A DNA stretch of 64,000 nt from CAZHYV01 sp964537055. GTDB lineage: Bacteria; Myxococcota_A; Polyangia; Palsa-1104; JAEUJZ01. Positions 1 through 8,884 of the stretch are shown here, piece after piece. The stretch lies in assembly GCA_964537055.1 (NCBI GenBank), contig CAZHYV010000004.1, positions 124,001-188,000 on the forward strand, read 5' to 3'. The notes beneath the pieces were generated by a model. That model did no database searches. It had not been told where the DNA came from and saw only the letters and a program-made list of their open reading frames with translations. The translations under genes were made by a program, and so were the position numbers. The first letter of the stretch is position 1. Each line of letters starts with the position of its first letter.

Positions 1-113
1 TGTGAAACGCAGCCGTTCTTTCTCTGCAACTGCGTAGCTAAATGTTGTCGGTTCATTTACCAACTCATGAATACTTTAGACTGCGCGGATTCAATTTTTA
101 CAAATATTGCTTC

Positions 114-139
114 CTCGTGAAAAATTAGACCCTCACGAG
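114..139 (-). terminator. Possible hairpin after the 2.1-0.1 kb operon
   Basis: A 7-bp inverted repeat (CTCGTGA / TCACGAG) with a 12-nt loop lies 20 nt past the last stop codon of the minus-strand three-gene operon. It has no clear T-run, so it is only a weak terminator candidate. The remainder of positions 1-161 shows nothing else that I recognise. Confidence 0.3.
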
Positions 140-161
140 TGCAGTTTATCAAAGGCAGCCG

Positions 162-578
162 TCACTCTGCAAGTAGGCGTACAAGCGCCGCACCGTAGAT
201 TACTGTATAAGCCATCCATATAAGCGTCGCACCCACGCGGAGCCAAAGTGCGCCTGTCCAACCTTGACGCATCAGGCGGTCAAAGATTAGAGGCTGCATA
301 GCAAGTCGTAACATCCAGAACAAAACAACGAAGCTGAGTAGAAATCGTGCAAGCTCACTCGGTGCAAGCAGAAGTCCTGGTCTTAGCATTGAGAGTAGCC
401 CGAGCCCTAGCAAGACAAATGCGAGAAAAAAAGTGTGCACCGCAAAGACACGAGCATTAAGCGGCGACAGTCTCGTCACTTCTTCATTCCAACCTAGGAT
501 GCGCCATAGCACAGCGTGAAATGCTGAGAGAATGATGAGCGATGCACCTGTGATGCGCAAAACCCACTCTAGCATCAT
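162..578 (-). CDS. Small four-helix membrane protein
   Basis: Encodes a 138-residue, strongly hydrophobic protein with about four transmembrane helices; no family is recognised. I chose the ATG at 578 because GGAGG lies just upstream and the ATG overlaps the stop of the preceding methyltransferase gene as ATGA, the same junction seen one gene earlier. It is the last gene of a three-gene operon (DUF2071, methyltransferase, this protein), so a linked function is likely but unknown. Base composition is richer in G+C than most of the window. Confidence 0.7.
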   Translation of the reverse strand: MMLEWVLRITGASLIILSAFHAVLWRILGWNEEVTRLSPLNARVFAVHTFFLAFVLLGLGLLSMLRPGLLLAPSELARFLLSFVVLFWMLRLAMQPLIFDRLMRQGWTGALWLRVGATLIWMAYTVIYGAALVRLLAE

Positions 579-1318
579 GCCCTCCGCTCCAACACCAAAA
601 CGATGACCCACGGTGTCACCCGCATCTCACATGCTACCACAAAATGTGCCTGCGCAGCGAGGCGTAGCCACTCGTGACGCGCTACAAAGTGTAAAAAACC
701 TGGGCCAAACGCAACAAAGTTCATCGCATCACGTAAATGTTCTACTAGTACCATGCGCCCGCCAGGACGCAGGGCGCGGTATATCTCCTTGAAAAAGCGC
801 TCGCGGGCCTGTGTGATGCGAATCTCATGGGCAGTAAAAGCCACAAGGACGGCATCGCAGCTCGCCTCCGCAAGCGTCAGTGCCGTAGGTGAACATCTCG
901 TTGAAACTTGATTTGGTGGCGTCACCGCCCGTGCCCGGCCGATGGATGGCGATTTCATGACCCGCGCATCGAAGATGTCCAGACGCGCGATACAGCGACC
1001 CGGCATGACCTTATCTAGGATGATCTCGCTATCAAGGCCTGCGTGAATCGTCGCCCACGTTTGTACCGGCGTCGCCAGCAGTGCTGGTAGCCACGCGCCG
1101 CTGACCAAAGGTGATCGATCGTAAATATAATGTGAAACGACAAGAGAAACAGCTGACCAAAAAAGCGGCACGGCACATGCTGCAAGGATCCAGACCACTG
1201 CGAATGCAGGCTTTTTCACAAGCATGAAAAGCAGCGCTGCCGAAGCAAACCCCCAGGTACCTGCATAGATCGGCCAGTTATAAAGAAAAATACGTAGACT
1301 GCCGCTTTGTCGATTCAT
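575..1318 (-). CDS. Membrane-anchored class I SAM-dependent methyltransferase-like protein
   Basis: Protein of 247 residues. The N-terminal ~90 residues contain about three hydrophobic segments; the C-terminal part carries methyltransferase signatures, notably 'YRALRPGGRMVLVEH' (motif between strands 4 and 5 of the Rossmann-like fold) and a preceding 'CDAVLVAFTAHE'. The usual glycine-rich SAM loop (DxGxGxG) is replaced by 'LDIFDARVMKSPSI', a variant typical of one uncharacterised subfamily, so SAM binding is inferred. The ATG at 1318 overlaps the upstream stop as ATGA. G+C is high: line 841-900 has 38 of 60 G/C. Substrate unknown. Confidence 0.65.
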   Translation of the reverse strand: MNRQSGSLRIFLYNWPIYAGTWGFASAALLFMLVKKPAFAVVWILAACAVPLFWSAVSLVVSHYIYDRSPLVSGAWLPALLATPVQTWATIHAGLDSEIILDKVMPGRCIARLDIFDARVMKSPSIGRARAVTPPNQVSTRCSPTALTLAEASCDAVLVAFTAHEIRITQARERFFKEIYRALRPGGRMVLVEHLRDAMNFVAFGPGFLHFVARHEWLRLAAQAHFVVACEMRVTPWVIVLVLERRA

Positions 1319-2088
1319 TCCAGCGACTCCAGGGTGCCCGGCTTCCATAGGTAGGGAACGTTTTCTAGATAGAACGCGTTTGCCAGGCGTGCATCCTTAA
1401 ACCGTGGTGCCAGAAGGTAGCTTGCCTCGTGCACTGTCACGCGAACAGGCTCTGGCGTCCATACCTTGCGGATACCTTTGATTATCACCATCTTCTTCGC
1501 ATGTTTGTTGTACGAGAATGTAAATGGCAGCGGACCAGCAAAGTTGCGCGAGTCCTGCAACGAGCGAAAGGGGCTAGTCTCGGGCAGCGCCGCTGGGCGA
1601 GCCGAGAGATCCGCTGTCACTCGTAGATCTGCTTCACGACCGGGTGTACGAATCGTCACATCAAGCTGCGATGCCGTCGCACTCATCGACACATCAGCTC
1701 GGTGGTAGTTATAATGTGTAAACACATTTCCAAGGACTGACATCATGCGGCGATCAGTATCGCTGCGAAGAATGCGCAGACCGCGCAGCGTCGGCTTTCC
1801 TGGACGTACAAAGCGGGTGAAGATGCGGTATCCACTCAAAAAGAAGTTACGCCCAAGCAGAGAAGGAAATCCCTGTGGTCGTAATCTTTCTGTTTGTACG
1901 AGTGCAATCGCTAGGAACCCATAATCATCGTACGTATCAAGCTCCAATCCAGGGTCTAAAAGATCGGTAAGCGCCGATGCTGGCACTGCGTACGCCAGCA
2001 CGAGCGAGCGTCGGAAGAATGCTTCGACGGCGAAGGGATGCCGCTTTAGAATTTCGACTCTCTTTTCCAGAAACGCTTTTATACCCAT
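1315..2088 (-). CDS. DUF2071 family protein
   Basis: A 257-residue soluble protein resembling DUF2071 (COG3361), a family with an acetoacetate-decarboxylase-like fold and no agreed function. Features consistent with this are the early 'DLLDPGLELDTYDDYGFLA' stretch, the central 'GYRIFTRF' segment and the C-terminal 'PLPFTFSYN' region. It is the first gene of a compact operon, its stop overlapping the methyltransferase start by 4 nt. The codon choice and G+C content (41 of 60 in line 1561-1620) differ clearly from the transporter gene upstream, which suggests horizontal acquisition together with the two downstream genes. Confidence 0.65.
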   Translation of the reverse strand: MGIKAFLEKRVEILKRHPFAVEAFFRRSLVLAYAVPASALTDLLDPGLELDTYDDYGFLAIALVQTERLRPQGFPSLLGRNFFLSGYRIFTRFVRPGKPTLRGLRILRSDTDRRMMSVLGNVFTHYNYHRADVSMSATASQLDVTIRTPGREADLRVTADLSARPAALPETSPFRSLQDSRNFAGPLPFTFSYNKHAKKMVIIKGIRKVWTPEPVRVTVHEASYLLAPRFKDARLANAFYLENVPYLWKPGTLESLE

Positions 2089-2159
2089 AGTTATTCTCTT
2101 TTACACCATGCTAACAAGACTTTGTCTTGCCATTTAAGAAAACAAGAGAAACCGTCCCC

Positions 2160-4334
2160 CTAAGTAACACGGATGGGAAGAATGACTACGTTGAGGCTCT
2201 TCCACTGAAGTCGTCTTTGAAGAGAATACACCATCTGGTGGTGAAGCAACCGTTCCCAAAAATGCTCGTTTTGGAAAACCAATTTTCCTGCAAAGACAGT
2301 CATATTTGGGTATTGATCGGCGGCCTGCATACAAAGCTGCTCTGCCTCTTCAATAACATCCGTACCCACAGCAATCATACTATCAGCAGGCACCCCAATC
2401 CTACGGGCGAGCGATACGTACTTATCCAGATCTGCCTGTGTCTTCTCTTTGAGAGCGTGAACTTCTTTTGCCCCTTTGAAGCTACCCGAATCTACGACAG
2501 CCACTGAAACAAAGACAAACTGTTTATAAAGCCCGGGGAACTGTCTTAGTACAGACAAAAGTGTATGGACCCCTAAGCCTGAGTAAGAAGAGACAAGCAG
2601 GACGGCCGTTCTCGCCTCTCGCTCTAACGGCGCATTCATGCCAGGACGATTCTCTGAAGGGAGGACGGTTAAAAGTTCATCAAGTGATCGTACTCTTTCA
2701 TAGACTCGACGGTAATGACGCCGGATTCCGTAGCAGATTAGGACGAGAATGCCTGTAACAACCAGGGTCAGCCAAGCACCGTGACGAAATTTTTCCATGA
2801 TGGTTACAATAAGTACAGTGACACACAAAAGTGTCCCTATCACATGGATAGGGAGATGTCGTTTCCACCCGGGTTTGTGGTACCGATTCTTAATCCAGAA
2901 TTTACACATCCCCAATTGAGAAAGAGTGAAGGTGACAAACACATTGATCGAATACATCGTAAGTAGTGATTCGGTGGACCCCTTGGTATAAAAAAGCACT
3001 GCAAGCGCTGCCCCGCCCATCAGCAAAATTCCATTGGTCATCGTGAGCTGTTCGGAGAGTGCCGCAAATCGATGTGGCAGCCAAGAATCAACTGCCATAT
3101 TGGACATGACTCGAGGACCGTCTAAGAATCCAGCCTGCGCCGCTACTGTCAAAAGTGCTGCCTCTGCAAGGAGAGTGATGACGGCAAGGATCTTCCCAAG
3201 AGGCACCCCTCCTGCTTGAAATTTTCCATAAAGGCTTTCTACCAAAATTCCGTTGAAGGTTTTCCCCTGCATTTCAGGAAGTTTCGACAGGTGATACACG
3301 TCCGAAAGCAGGTAGCAAATCAGGATCCCGCCCGCCGTGACCGCAAGAGATACCGCCATATAAACCATGGTCTTACGTCCCGTGGCGGCACGGGGTTCAC
3401 GCATAATCATGAGCCCGTTCGAGACGGCTTCGATTCCGGTGTAGCTACTACCACCAAGTGCGTAAGCTCGCAAAAAGAGCATAATCATTCCCCCATAGCC
3501 AAGAACACCTAGGCCTTGGTGAAAGTCCTGCTTCACATTTTGAGCAACCTGAGGAATTTGGTACGTGTGAGAGAAGATTCCGTAAAGAAGTAAAAAGGCA
3601 TGGGTGACTAAGAAAACAATAAAAATAGGAACTAAAATACGGACGGACTCTTTTACCCCTCGGATGTTTAAAAGCATGAGGACAATGATAACGACTGCTG
3701 AGAGTGGCAGTTTATACTGTGCCCATTGCGGGGGAAGAAAATTAAAGATAGAATTGACCCCTTCTACGACGGAGACGGTGATCGTCAGCACATAATCAAT
3801 AATTAAAGCCGAGCCAGAAATGACCCCAGCCTTTTCACCAATCAGCGAAGTTGCGACGACATAACCACCCCCTCCCGAAGGGAAGTGCTCAATGATCCGG
3901 CTATAAGCATAAGAAATAATAAAAACCGTCATGGCCACTGCGACCGCTAGTGCAATTGCCAAATACGAATGGTGTTCTGTTGAAGCACATATCCCTTTTA
4001 GGGCATTCACCGCAGCTTCAGGAGTTCTTGTAGAATGGCATAACGCCTTAAATGCAGCTTCAGGACCATAAGCAGATGAGGACAAACCGTCGGCCCCAAG
4101 ACCCACCCATGCCAAAAAGGCAACCAGGGACATCTTGTGAAAGACATGCGGATCCTCTACATTGCGGCCTTTCCCAAAAATAAGCCTCCACACACGAGCA
4201 AGGCCCGTCACAGGGGGTTCTTCAGCGATAGGACCAGTGGAGGCTTCTTTGGGGACAGGATCTGAGGCTTCTTTTTCTGAGTTTTCTTCCGAAGGAGCAA
4301 CGTCAGAAGCGGGTTGTTGGTGTGTAGAGTCCAT
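2160..4334 (-). CDS. KimA-type APC superfamily potassium/amino-acid permease
   Basis: A 724-residue inner-membrane transporter of the APC superfamily. The first ~40 residues are acidic and disordered; the signature 'GLGADGLSSSAYGPEAAF' follows, then about 12 membrane helices, then a ~150-residue cytoplasmic domain with a USP-like pattern (starting near 'TAVLLVSSYSGLGVHTLL'). This arrangement is that of KimA/YdaO proteins, high-affinity K+ importers in Bacillus; other family members may carry amino acids, so the substrate is inferred. I place the start at ATG 4334. A promoter (TTGCTT-17-TATAGA) ends only 13 nt upstream and there is no Shine-Dalgarno sequence, so the mRNA may be nearly leaderless. 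Confidence 0.85.
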   Translation of the reverse strand: MDSTHQQPASDVAPSEENSEKEASDPVPKEASTGPIAEEPPVTGLARVWRLIFGKGRNVEDPHVFHKMSLVAFLAWVGLGADGLSSSAYGPEAAFKALCHSTRTPEAAVNALKGICASTEHHSYLAIALAVAVAMTVFIISYAYSRIIEHFPSGGGGYVVATSLIGEKAGVISGSALIIDYVLTITVSVVEGVNSIFNFLPPQWAQYKLPLSAVVIIVLMLLNIRGVKESVRILVPIFIVFLVTHAFLLLYGIFSHTYQIPQVAQNVKQDFHQGLGVLGYGGMIMLFLRAYALGGSSYTGIEAVSNGLMIMREPRAATGRKTMVYMAVSLAVTAGGILICYLLSDVYHLSKLPEMQGKTFNGILVESLYGKFQAGGVPLGKILAVITLLAEAALLTVAAQAGFLDGPRVMSNMAVDSWLPHRFAALSEQLTMTNGILLMGGAALAVLFYTKGSTESLLTMYSINVFVTFTLSQLGMCKFWIKNRYHKPGWKRHLPIHVIGTLLCVTVLIVTIMEKFRHGAWLTLVVTGILVLICYGIRRHYRRVYERVRSLDELLTVLPSENRPGMNAPLEREARTAVLLVSSYSGLGVHTLLSVLRQFPGLYKQFVFVSVAVVDSGSFKGAKEVHALKEKTQADLDKYVSLARRIGVPADSMIAVGTDVIEEAEQLCMQAADQYPNMTVFAGKLVFQNEHFWERLLHHQMVYSLQRRLQWKSLNVVILPIRVT

Positions 4335-4347
4335 GGTGGAAGAAAGA

Positions 4348-4376
4348 TCTATACTAGAGTTATCAGGGAGAAGCAA
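4348..4376 (-). promoter_or_regulatory. Sigma70-type promoter for the KimA-like gene
   Basis: On the minus strand TTGCTT (4376-4371) and TATAGA (4353-4348) are separated by 17 nt. The -10 box ends 13 nt before ATG 4334, predicting a 5' leader of only a few nucleotides. Confidence 0.45.
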
Positions 4377-4465
4377 GTGGGATATTGTTCGAGGGTGTGA
4401 GTCTTAGAAAGACCTATGTACACACGTTCAGATATTCTACTTTGATCTTCTTCGTTAGTTCATTC

Positions 4466-4494
4466 TTGACTTCTTTCCGGCTGGTTGCTAGGTA
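4466..4494 (+). promoter_or_regulatory. Sigma70-type promoter for the AzgA-like gene
   Basis: TTGACT (4466-4471) and TAGGTA (4489-4494) are spaced by 17 nt. The -10 box ends 9 nt before the ATG at 4504 and no ribosome-binding site intervenes, which points to a leaderless transcript. Confidence 0.5.
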
Positions 4495-4503
4495 GCAAAA
4501 CCT

Positions 4504-5880
4504 ATGGTAGAGTCCAAGACGCCATCTCCCAGCTTCTTTTCAAATATGAATCTAGTATCCGGCTCTTCGCGCGAATCAGGCTCTTCTTTGCGTGTAGAGT
4601 TTGTCGCGGGCATGACTACATTTTTTACAATTGCCTATGTACTCATTGTCCATCCAAAAATCCTGGCAACCCCAGAAACGGGGATGCCCTTTTCTGGGGT
4701 ACTGACCGCAACCGTGCTTTTGTGCTTCTTTCTTACGTTGCTGATGGGACTTTACGCAAAGCTTCCTTTTGCGGTTGCCCCTGGAATGGGAGTGAACGCC
4801 TTCTTCGCAGCCACTTTGATTGTGCAAGAAAAAATCCCATGGCCCACCGCTTTAGGCATGGTGTTTTGGTCGGGCGTCTTGTTTGTGCTTATCTCCGTAA
4901 CCCCTTTACGAACCCTGCTTGCCCGTGCGATCCCTCAACATTTACGGATGGCGATCGCCGCTGGCATGGGTTTGTTTTTGGCTTTTTTGGGATTCCAGCA
5001 GGCTGGGTTTTTGGCGGCGAACCCAGATACCCTCCTTACCTGGCAACCCATGGGTTTAAAATCCGTTCTCTCTCTTTTTGGGCTTGTGATGGCTGTTCTG
5101 CTGTTGCGAAGAAAGCATCCCCTGGCACTTCTGTTTGGCATACTTGGGGCTACCTTCTTATCCTGGTGCTTCCAGCTTACAAAAATTCCCCACTCTTTTC
5201 TAAGCTGGCCCGATTTTCGTAGTGTCCTTTTTAAGTTAGATCTATGGGGTGCGCTAAAATGGTCTTTGGTTCCTTCAATTGTTTCGCTATTCTTTACGGA
5301 TTTTTTCGATTCATTATCAACGTTTGTCGGAGTCGCTGAAGCTTCTGGCCTAAAAGAACCTGATGGCAAGCCGCTTCGGTTAAAACAGGGACTGATTGTG
5401 GATGCGTTTGCAACCCTGTTTGCAGGACTTTTAGGAACCTCTTCGGGGACAGCTTATCTGGAAAGTATGGCTGGGATTGAAGTCGGCGGAAAGACAGGCC
5501 GCACAGCCATGGTGGCAGCGTTCTGTTTCCTTCCTTGCTTATTTTTTGCACCTCTGTTTGAAATGGTTCCTGAATACTGTACCGCCCCGGTCTTGATCTT
5601 GGTGGGGATCATGATGTTCCGCTCAGTATTTCAATGTCCTTTGGCACATTGGGAAGATATCCTGCCTATGGGTTTAGTTATCTTTTTGATGCCCTTTACC
5701 TTCTCCATCACGCAAGGAATCTTATGGGGATTTAGCGCGCATGTGCTTCTCTATCTTCTTGTTGGTAGAAGGAAAGAACTGTCTTGGGCGATGATTTCGA
5801 TGGGCACCCTCTCCATTTTCCTTCTTTTGTACCAACATCACGTTCTTTCAATCCTAAGAGCCTATTTCTTTCGTGTTTGA
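4504..5880 (+). CDS. NCS2 family purine permease, AzgA/PbuG type
   Basis: A 458-residue membrane protein of the NCS2 family, AzgA/PbuG subgroup (COG2252), which imports adenine, guanine or hypoxanthine with protons. Matching features are 'GMTTFFTIAYVLIVHP' in helix 1, 'PFAVAPGMGVNAFFA' in helix 3, 'FFTDFFDSLSTFVGVA' in helix 8 and the following 'GTSSGTAYLESMAGIE'. The length is normal for the family (430-470). It is divergent from the KimA-like gene, and both have promoters almost touching their start codons. For an organism with a small genome, purine salvage is a plausible role; the exact base is not predictable. Confidence 0.88.
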   Translation: MVESKTPSPSFFSNMNLVSGSSRESGSSLRVEFVAGMTTFFTIAYVLIVHPKILATPETGMPFSGVLTATVLLCFFLTLLMGLYAKLPFAVAPGMGVNAFFAATLIVQEKIPWPTALGMVFWSGVLFVLISVTPLRTLLARAIPQHLRMAIAAGMGLFLAFLGFQQAGFLAANPDTLLTWQPMGLKSVLSLFGLVMAVLLLRRKHPLALLFGILGATFLSWCFQLTKIPHSFLSWPDFRSVLFKLDLWGALKWSLVPSIVSLFFTDFFDSLSTFVGVAEASGLKEPDGKPLRLKQGLIVDAFATLFAGLLGTSSGTAYLESMAGIEVGGKTGRTAMVAAFCFLPCLFFAPLFEMVPEYCTAPVLILVGIMMFRSVFQCPLAHWEDILPMGLVIFLMPFTFSITQGILWGFSAHVLLYLLVGRRKELSWAMISMGTLSIFLLLYQHHVLSILRAYFFRV

Positions 5881-5901
5881 GAGTTCGCTTTGGAACGATA
5901 T

Positions 5902-5931
5902 TTGCTGAATCAAATCACTTCCTGGTAGACT
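5902..5931 (+). promoter_or_regulatory. Promoter for the S9 peptidase gene
   Basis: TTGCTG (5902-5907), an 18-nt spacer and TAGACT (5926-5931). The -10 box ends 7 nt before ATG 5939, and no Shine-Dalgarno sequence is present, another leaderless-like arrangement. Confidence 0.4.
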
Positions 5932-5938
5932 CCTTCTT

Positions 5939-8113
5939 ATGTTTAACAACCCATCCGACTCTTCCTTGCTAGAAACGTATTTTCGTACGCAGGGCTATCT
6001 GCTAGGAAGACCTGTAAATCCCTTGTTTCACCCCAGCGGCAAACAAATATTTTTCCTGCGCGCAGAAGCTCCAGATTTTCATCTTCACCTCTATGAATAT
6101 GAGATTAAGACCCAGACAGCTCGTCATTACTTATCACCTCATGAACTTTTGCAGGGTGAAGCAACACTTTCTAAAGAAGAACAGTCTCATCGAGAGCGGG
6201 TGCGTTTGGTGGCCAAAGGATTTACGACGTTTTCTTTCTCCCACGATGGTACTTTGCTATTGATTCCCTACTCCGGGCGTATTTTTTTAATCGAAACGGC
6301 AACAAAAAAAGTTGTCGAGGCCAAAATTCAAGGTTTTGCAAACGACGTCCGCTTTTCTCCCGACGATCGGTACCTTGCCTATGTGCAAGAGAGAAATCTT
6401 TTTGTTTTTGACCGTGACCGGGGATGTTCTGTACAGCTTACCCAGAGTTCCCACCCTAAAATAAGTTATGGGCTTGCCGAATTTGTTGCCCAGGAAGAAA
6501 TGGATCGGTTTTCAGGGTATTTTTGGTCTCCGGACAGCTCTCAAATTGCCGTATGCGAAGTGGATGAGCAGGGGATGGAAGAATTTTATATTGCGGATCC
6601 AGGTCACCCCGAGAAAGAACCGCAACGATTTTCTTACCCTCGTCCCGGTGGAATCAATGCCAAAGTTCGTCTGGGAATCATTCCTCCTTTGGGAGGACCC
6701 TTCGCTTGGATTGCGTGGGATCGGGAAAGATTTCCCTACCTTGCGAAGGTGCTTTGGCAAAAACAAAGCCCACTCACCCTTGTTGTCCAAAGCCGAGATC
6801 AAAAAGAAATTCAGATTCTTGTTGCTGATCCAAATACTGGGGCAACCACTTGTTTACTGAGGGAATCTGATGCAGCTTGGTTCAATCTCGACCAAACGGT
6901 TCCACGGTGGATTTCTAAAGGAGCGGCATTTTTGTGGAGCACGGAAAGAAATGGACTTTACGAACTTGAGCTTCGATCCAAGGACGGGACTTTGATAAAA
7001 ACAGTCGTTCCAAAGGAGGTTGGCTATCGAGGACTCCTTTCAGTAGATGCTCAAAGCAAATCTTTGTATGTACTTGGGGGACAAGAGCCTAGCGAGCGGC
7101 ACATCTATCAAATTCTTTTAGATAGCGGACAGATAAAACCCCTCACCCAAACGTCAGGTTGGCACAGTGGTTCTTTTAGCGAAGATGGGAAGTTATGGGT
7201 CCATACCGAAGTAACTCTTCAATCGATGCCTAAAAGCTATGTGCGAAGCGTAGACTGCGAACTAAATGGGGCCGATAAGCAAACTTGCGGAGTGGGCAGC
7301 CAACGATATGCAGAACTTCCTAGCATTGCCGAGGAACCCTCTCAGTTTGCCAATGTTGAATTTGCCGTTTTGGGAAAGCGAGAGATACGAACGGCGATTG
7401 TACGTCCACGTGGTTTTGAGGTAGGGATGAAGTATCCGGTTATTGTGGATGTGTACGGAGGTCCTCATCGCACAGATGTAGTAACCCATCCCCGAAGGTT
7501 TCTTCTTAATCAGTGGCTGGCAGACCAAGGATTTGTCGTGGTAACCATGGATGGACGAGGCACACCTTTTCGAGGGAGAGCATGGGAGCGGTCCATTCTG
7601 GGAAGCTTCGGTGTTATTCCCCTAGAGGATCAGGTGGACACGCTCGAGGAGCTATGCAGGAGACACCCTGAGCTTGATAAGACGAGGGTGGGGATTCATG
7701 GTTGGTCCTTCGGAGGTTATCTGTCCGCCCTGGCTTTGCTAAAATGCCCCGATGTATTTCATGCGGCAGTCTCAGGAGCTCCTGTCGTTGATTGGCGAGA
7801 CTACGACACCCACTACACCGAGCGATATTTAGGGATGCCATTGGAGAATACTTCTGGTTACCGAGAAAGCTCTCTCCTCACCTATGCGAAAAATCTCAGA
7901 CGACCCCTTCTTTTGATGCATGGTACGGCAGATGACAATGTTTATTTTTTTCACTCGCTCAAATTGAGCCAAGCCCTGCTCAATGCCGGAAAACCTCACG
8001 ACTTTTTACCACTCGTTGGAACAACCCACATGATTGCAGAGCCTTTACAAAATCAGAGACGGTGGGAGACAATTGCTGACTTTTTTAGGAAGCACCTGGG
8101 TTTTCCTTTGTAA
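5939..8113 (+). CDS. S9 family serine peptidase, dipeptidyl-peptidase IV-like
   Basis: A 724-residue protein with an N-terminal beta-propeller (roughly residues 30-480) and a C-terminal alpha/beta-hydrolase domain. The catalytic triad is visible: Ser590 in 'GWSFGGY', Asp665 in 'MHGTADDNV' and His697 in 'GTTHMI', exactly the arrangement of dipeptidyl peptidase IV. These enzymes remove X-Pro or X-Ala dipeptides from peptides. 'QEEMDR' near residue 183 matches the glutamate region that binds the substrate N-terminus in DPP IV. No signal peptide is evident, so it is probably cytoplasmic. Transcribed alone from a promoter abutting the start codon. Confidence 0.9.
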   Translation: MFNNPSDSSLLETYFRTQGYLLGRPVNPLFHPSGKQIFFLRAEAPDFHLHLYEYEIKTQTARHYLSPHELLQGEATLSKEEQSHRERVRLVAKGFTTFSFSHDGTLLLIPYSGRIFLIETATKKVVEAKIQGFANDVRFSPDDRYLAYVQERNLFVFDRDRGCSVQLTQSSHPKISYGLAEFVAQEEMDRFSGYFWSPDSSQIAVCEVDEQGMEEFYIADPGHPEKEPQRFSYPRPGGINAKVRLGIIPPLGGPFAWIAWDRERFPYLAKVLWQKQSPLTLVVQSRDQKEIQILVADPNTGATTCLLRESDAAWFNLDQTVPRWISKGAAFLWSTERNGLYELELRSKDGTLIKTVVPKEVGYRGLLSVDAQSKSLYVLGGQEPSERHIYQILLDSGQIKPLTQTSGWHSGSFSEDGKLWVHTEVTLQSMPKSYVRSVDCELNGADKQTCGVGSQRYAELPSIAEEPSQFANVEFAVLGKREIRTAIVRPRGFEVGMKYPVIVDVYGGPHRTDVVTHPRRFLLNQWLADQGFVVVTMDGRGTPFRGRAWERSILGSFGVIPLEDQVDTLEELCRRHPELDKTRVGIHGWSFGGYLSALALLKCPDVFHAAVSGAPVVDWRDYDTHYTERYLGMPLENTSGYRESSLLTYAKNLRRPLLLMHGTADDNVYFFHSLKLSQALLNAGKPHDFLPLVGTTHMIAEPLQNQRRWETIADFFRKHLGFPL

Positions 8114-8146
8114 AAACAAACATCGTAACCCAAGAAAGGAACCTTT

Positions 8147-8806
8147 ATGTTTTTAGGGCATTATGCAGTAGCACTCGCAGCCAAACGGGCAGCTCCTAAG
8201 GTTTCGTTAGGCGCCCTCTTTCTAGCAACACAGTGGCTTGACCTTCTATGGCCTTTCTTTTTACTTCTAGGAATTGAGCACGTTGCCATTCGACCAGGGA
8301 TTACAAAAATCAACGCTTTTGATTTCTATGATTATCCATGGACCCATAGCCTTCTTACTTCTCTTGGGTGGGCCCTGATAGGGGCTAGCATTCTTTGGTT
8401 CCGACGGCGCGCGTGGAAAGAGGCGCTGGTCTTTGGAGGGTGCATCGCAAGCCATTGGATGCTGGACGCGTTGGTGCATCGGCCCGATTTGCCGCTACTA
8501 CCCTATGGAACAACGAAGGTCGGGCTTGGGATTTGGTACTCTTTTTGGGGAACCACATTCTTAGAGGCAGCTTTTTTGGGAGTTGGTGTTCTTATGTATC
8601 TCCGGACTACCTATGCTAGCAACTGGAAAGGACGGTGGGGTCTTTGGGGGCTTATCGGCTTCTTGCTACTAATTTGGGTTTTCAGTATGACGATGCCCCC
8701 GCCCTCTGATCCACAGATGATTGCACTAAGCATGTTATCGCTTTGGCTTTTTGTTCCCTTCGCCGCTTGGGTTGATCTTCATAGAAAAGCAAAACCGCTT
8801 GTATAA
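8147..8806 (+). CDS. YdjM-like polytopic membrane protein
   Basis: A 219-residue hydrophobic protein with about six membrane helices. It starts 'MFLGHYAVALAAKRAAP' and has a second histidine pair at 'ASHWMLDALVH', a pattern resembling the YdjM/LexA-binding 'inner-membrane metal-dependent hydrolase' group (PF04307); whether it is an enzyme is unproven. AAAGGA lies 7 nt before the ATG. It follows the S9 peptidase by 33 nt and may be co-transcribed with it. Confidence 0.6.
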   Translation: MFLGHYAVALAAKRAAPKVSLGALFLATQWLDLLWPFFLLLGIEHVAIRPGITKINAFDFYDYPWTHSLLTSLGWALIGASILWFRRRAWKEALVFGGCIASHWMLDALVHRPDLPLLPYGTTKVGLGIWYSFWGTTFLEAAFLGVGVLMYLRTTYASNWKGRWGLWGLIGFLLLIWVFSMTMPPPSDPQMIALSMLSLWLFVPFAAWVDLHRKAKPLV

Positions 8807-8857
8807 GCGTTAGACCTTACTGCACAACTTATTTCCAACCCTTTTTTGTAATTCTGC

Positions 8858-8863
8858 TATACT
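8858..8863 (+). promoter_or_regulatory. -10 box upstream of the Ski2-like helicase
   Basis: A good -10 hexamer (TATACT) lies 21 nt before ATG 8885; no convincing -35 element is visible at the right distance and there is no Shine-Dalgarno sequence. Confidence 0.3.
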
Positions 8864-8884
8864 GCACTACGAGTAACGAATTAC

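Noticed and set aside
2111..2130. Terminator hairpin CAAGAC-TTT-GTCTTG between the KimA-like and DUF2071 genes
   Set aside because: Only 6 bp with a 3-nt loop and no T-run on the transcribed strand.
4485..5222. Long plus-strand reading frame (245 codons) overlapping the purine permease gene
   Set aside because: It lies in a different frame inside a well-supported transporter, has no family motif, and shows the residue bias of an out-of-frame translation.
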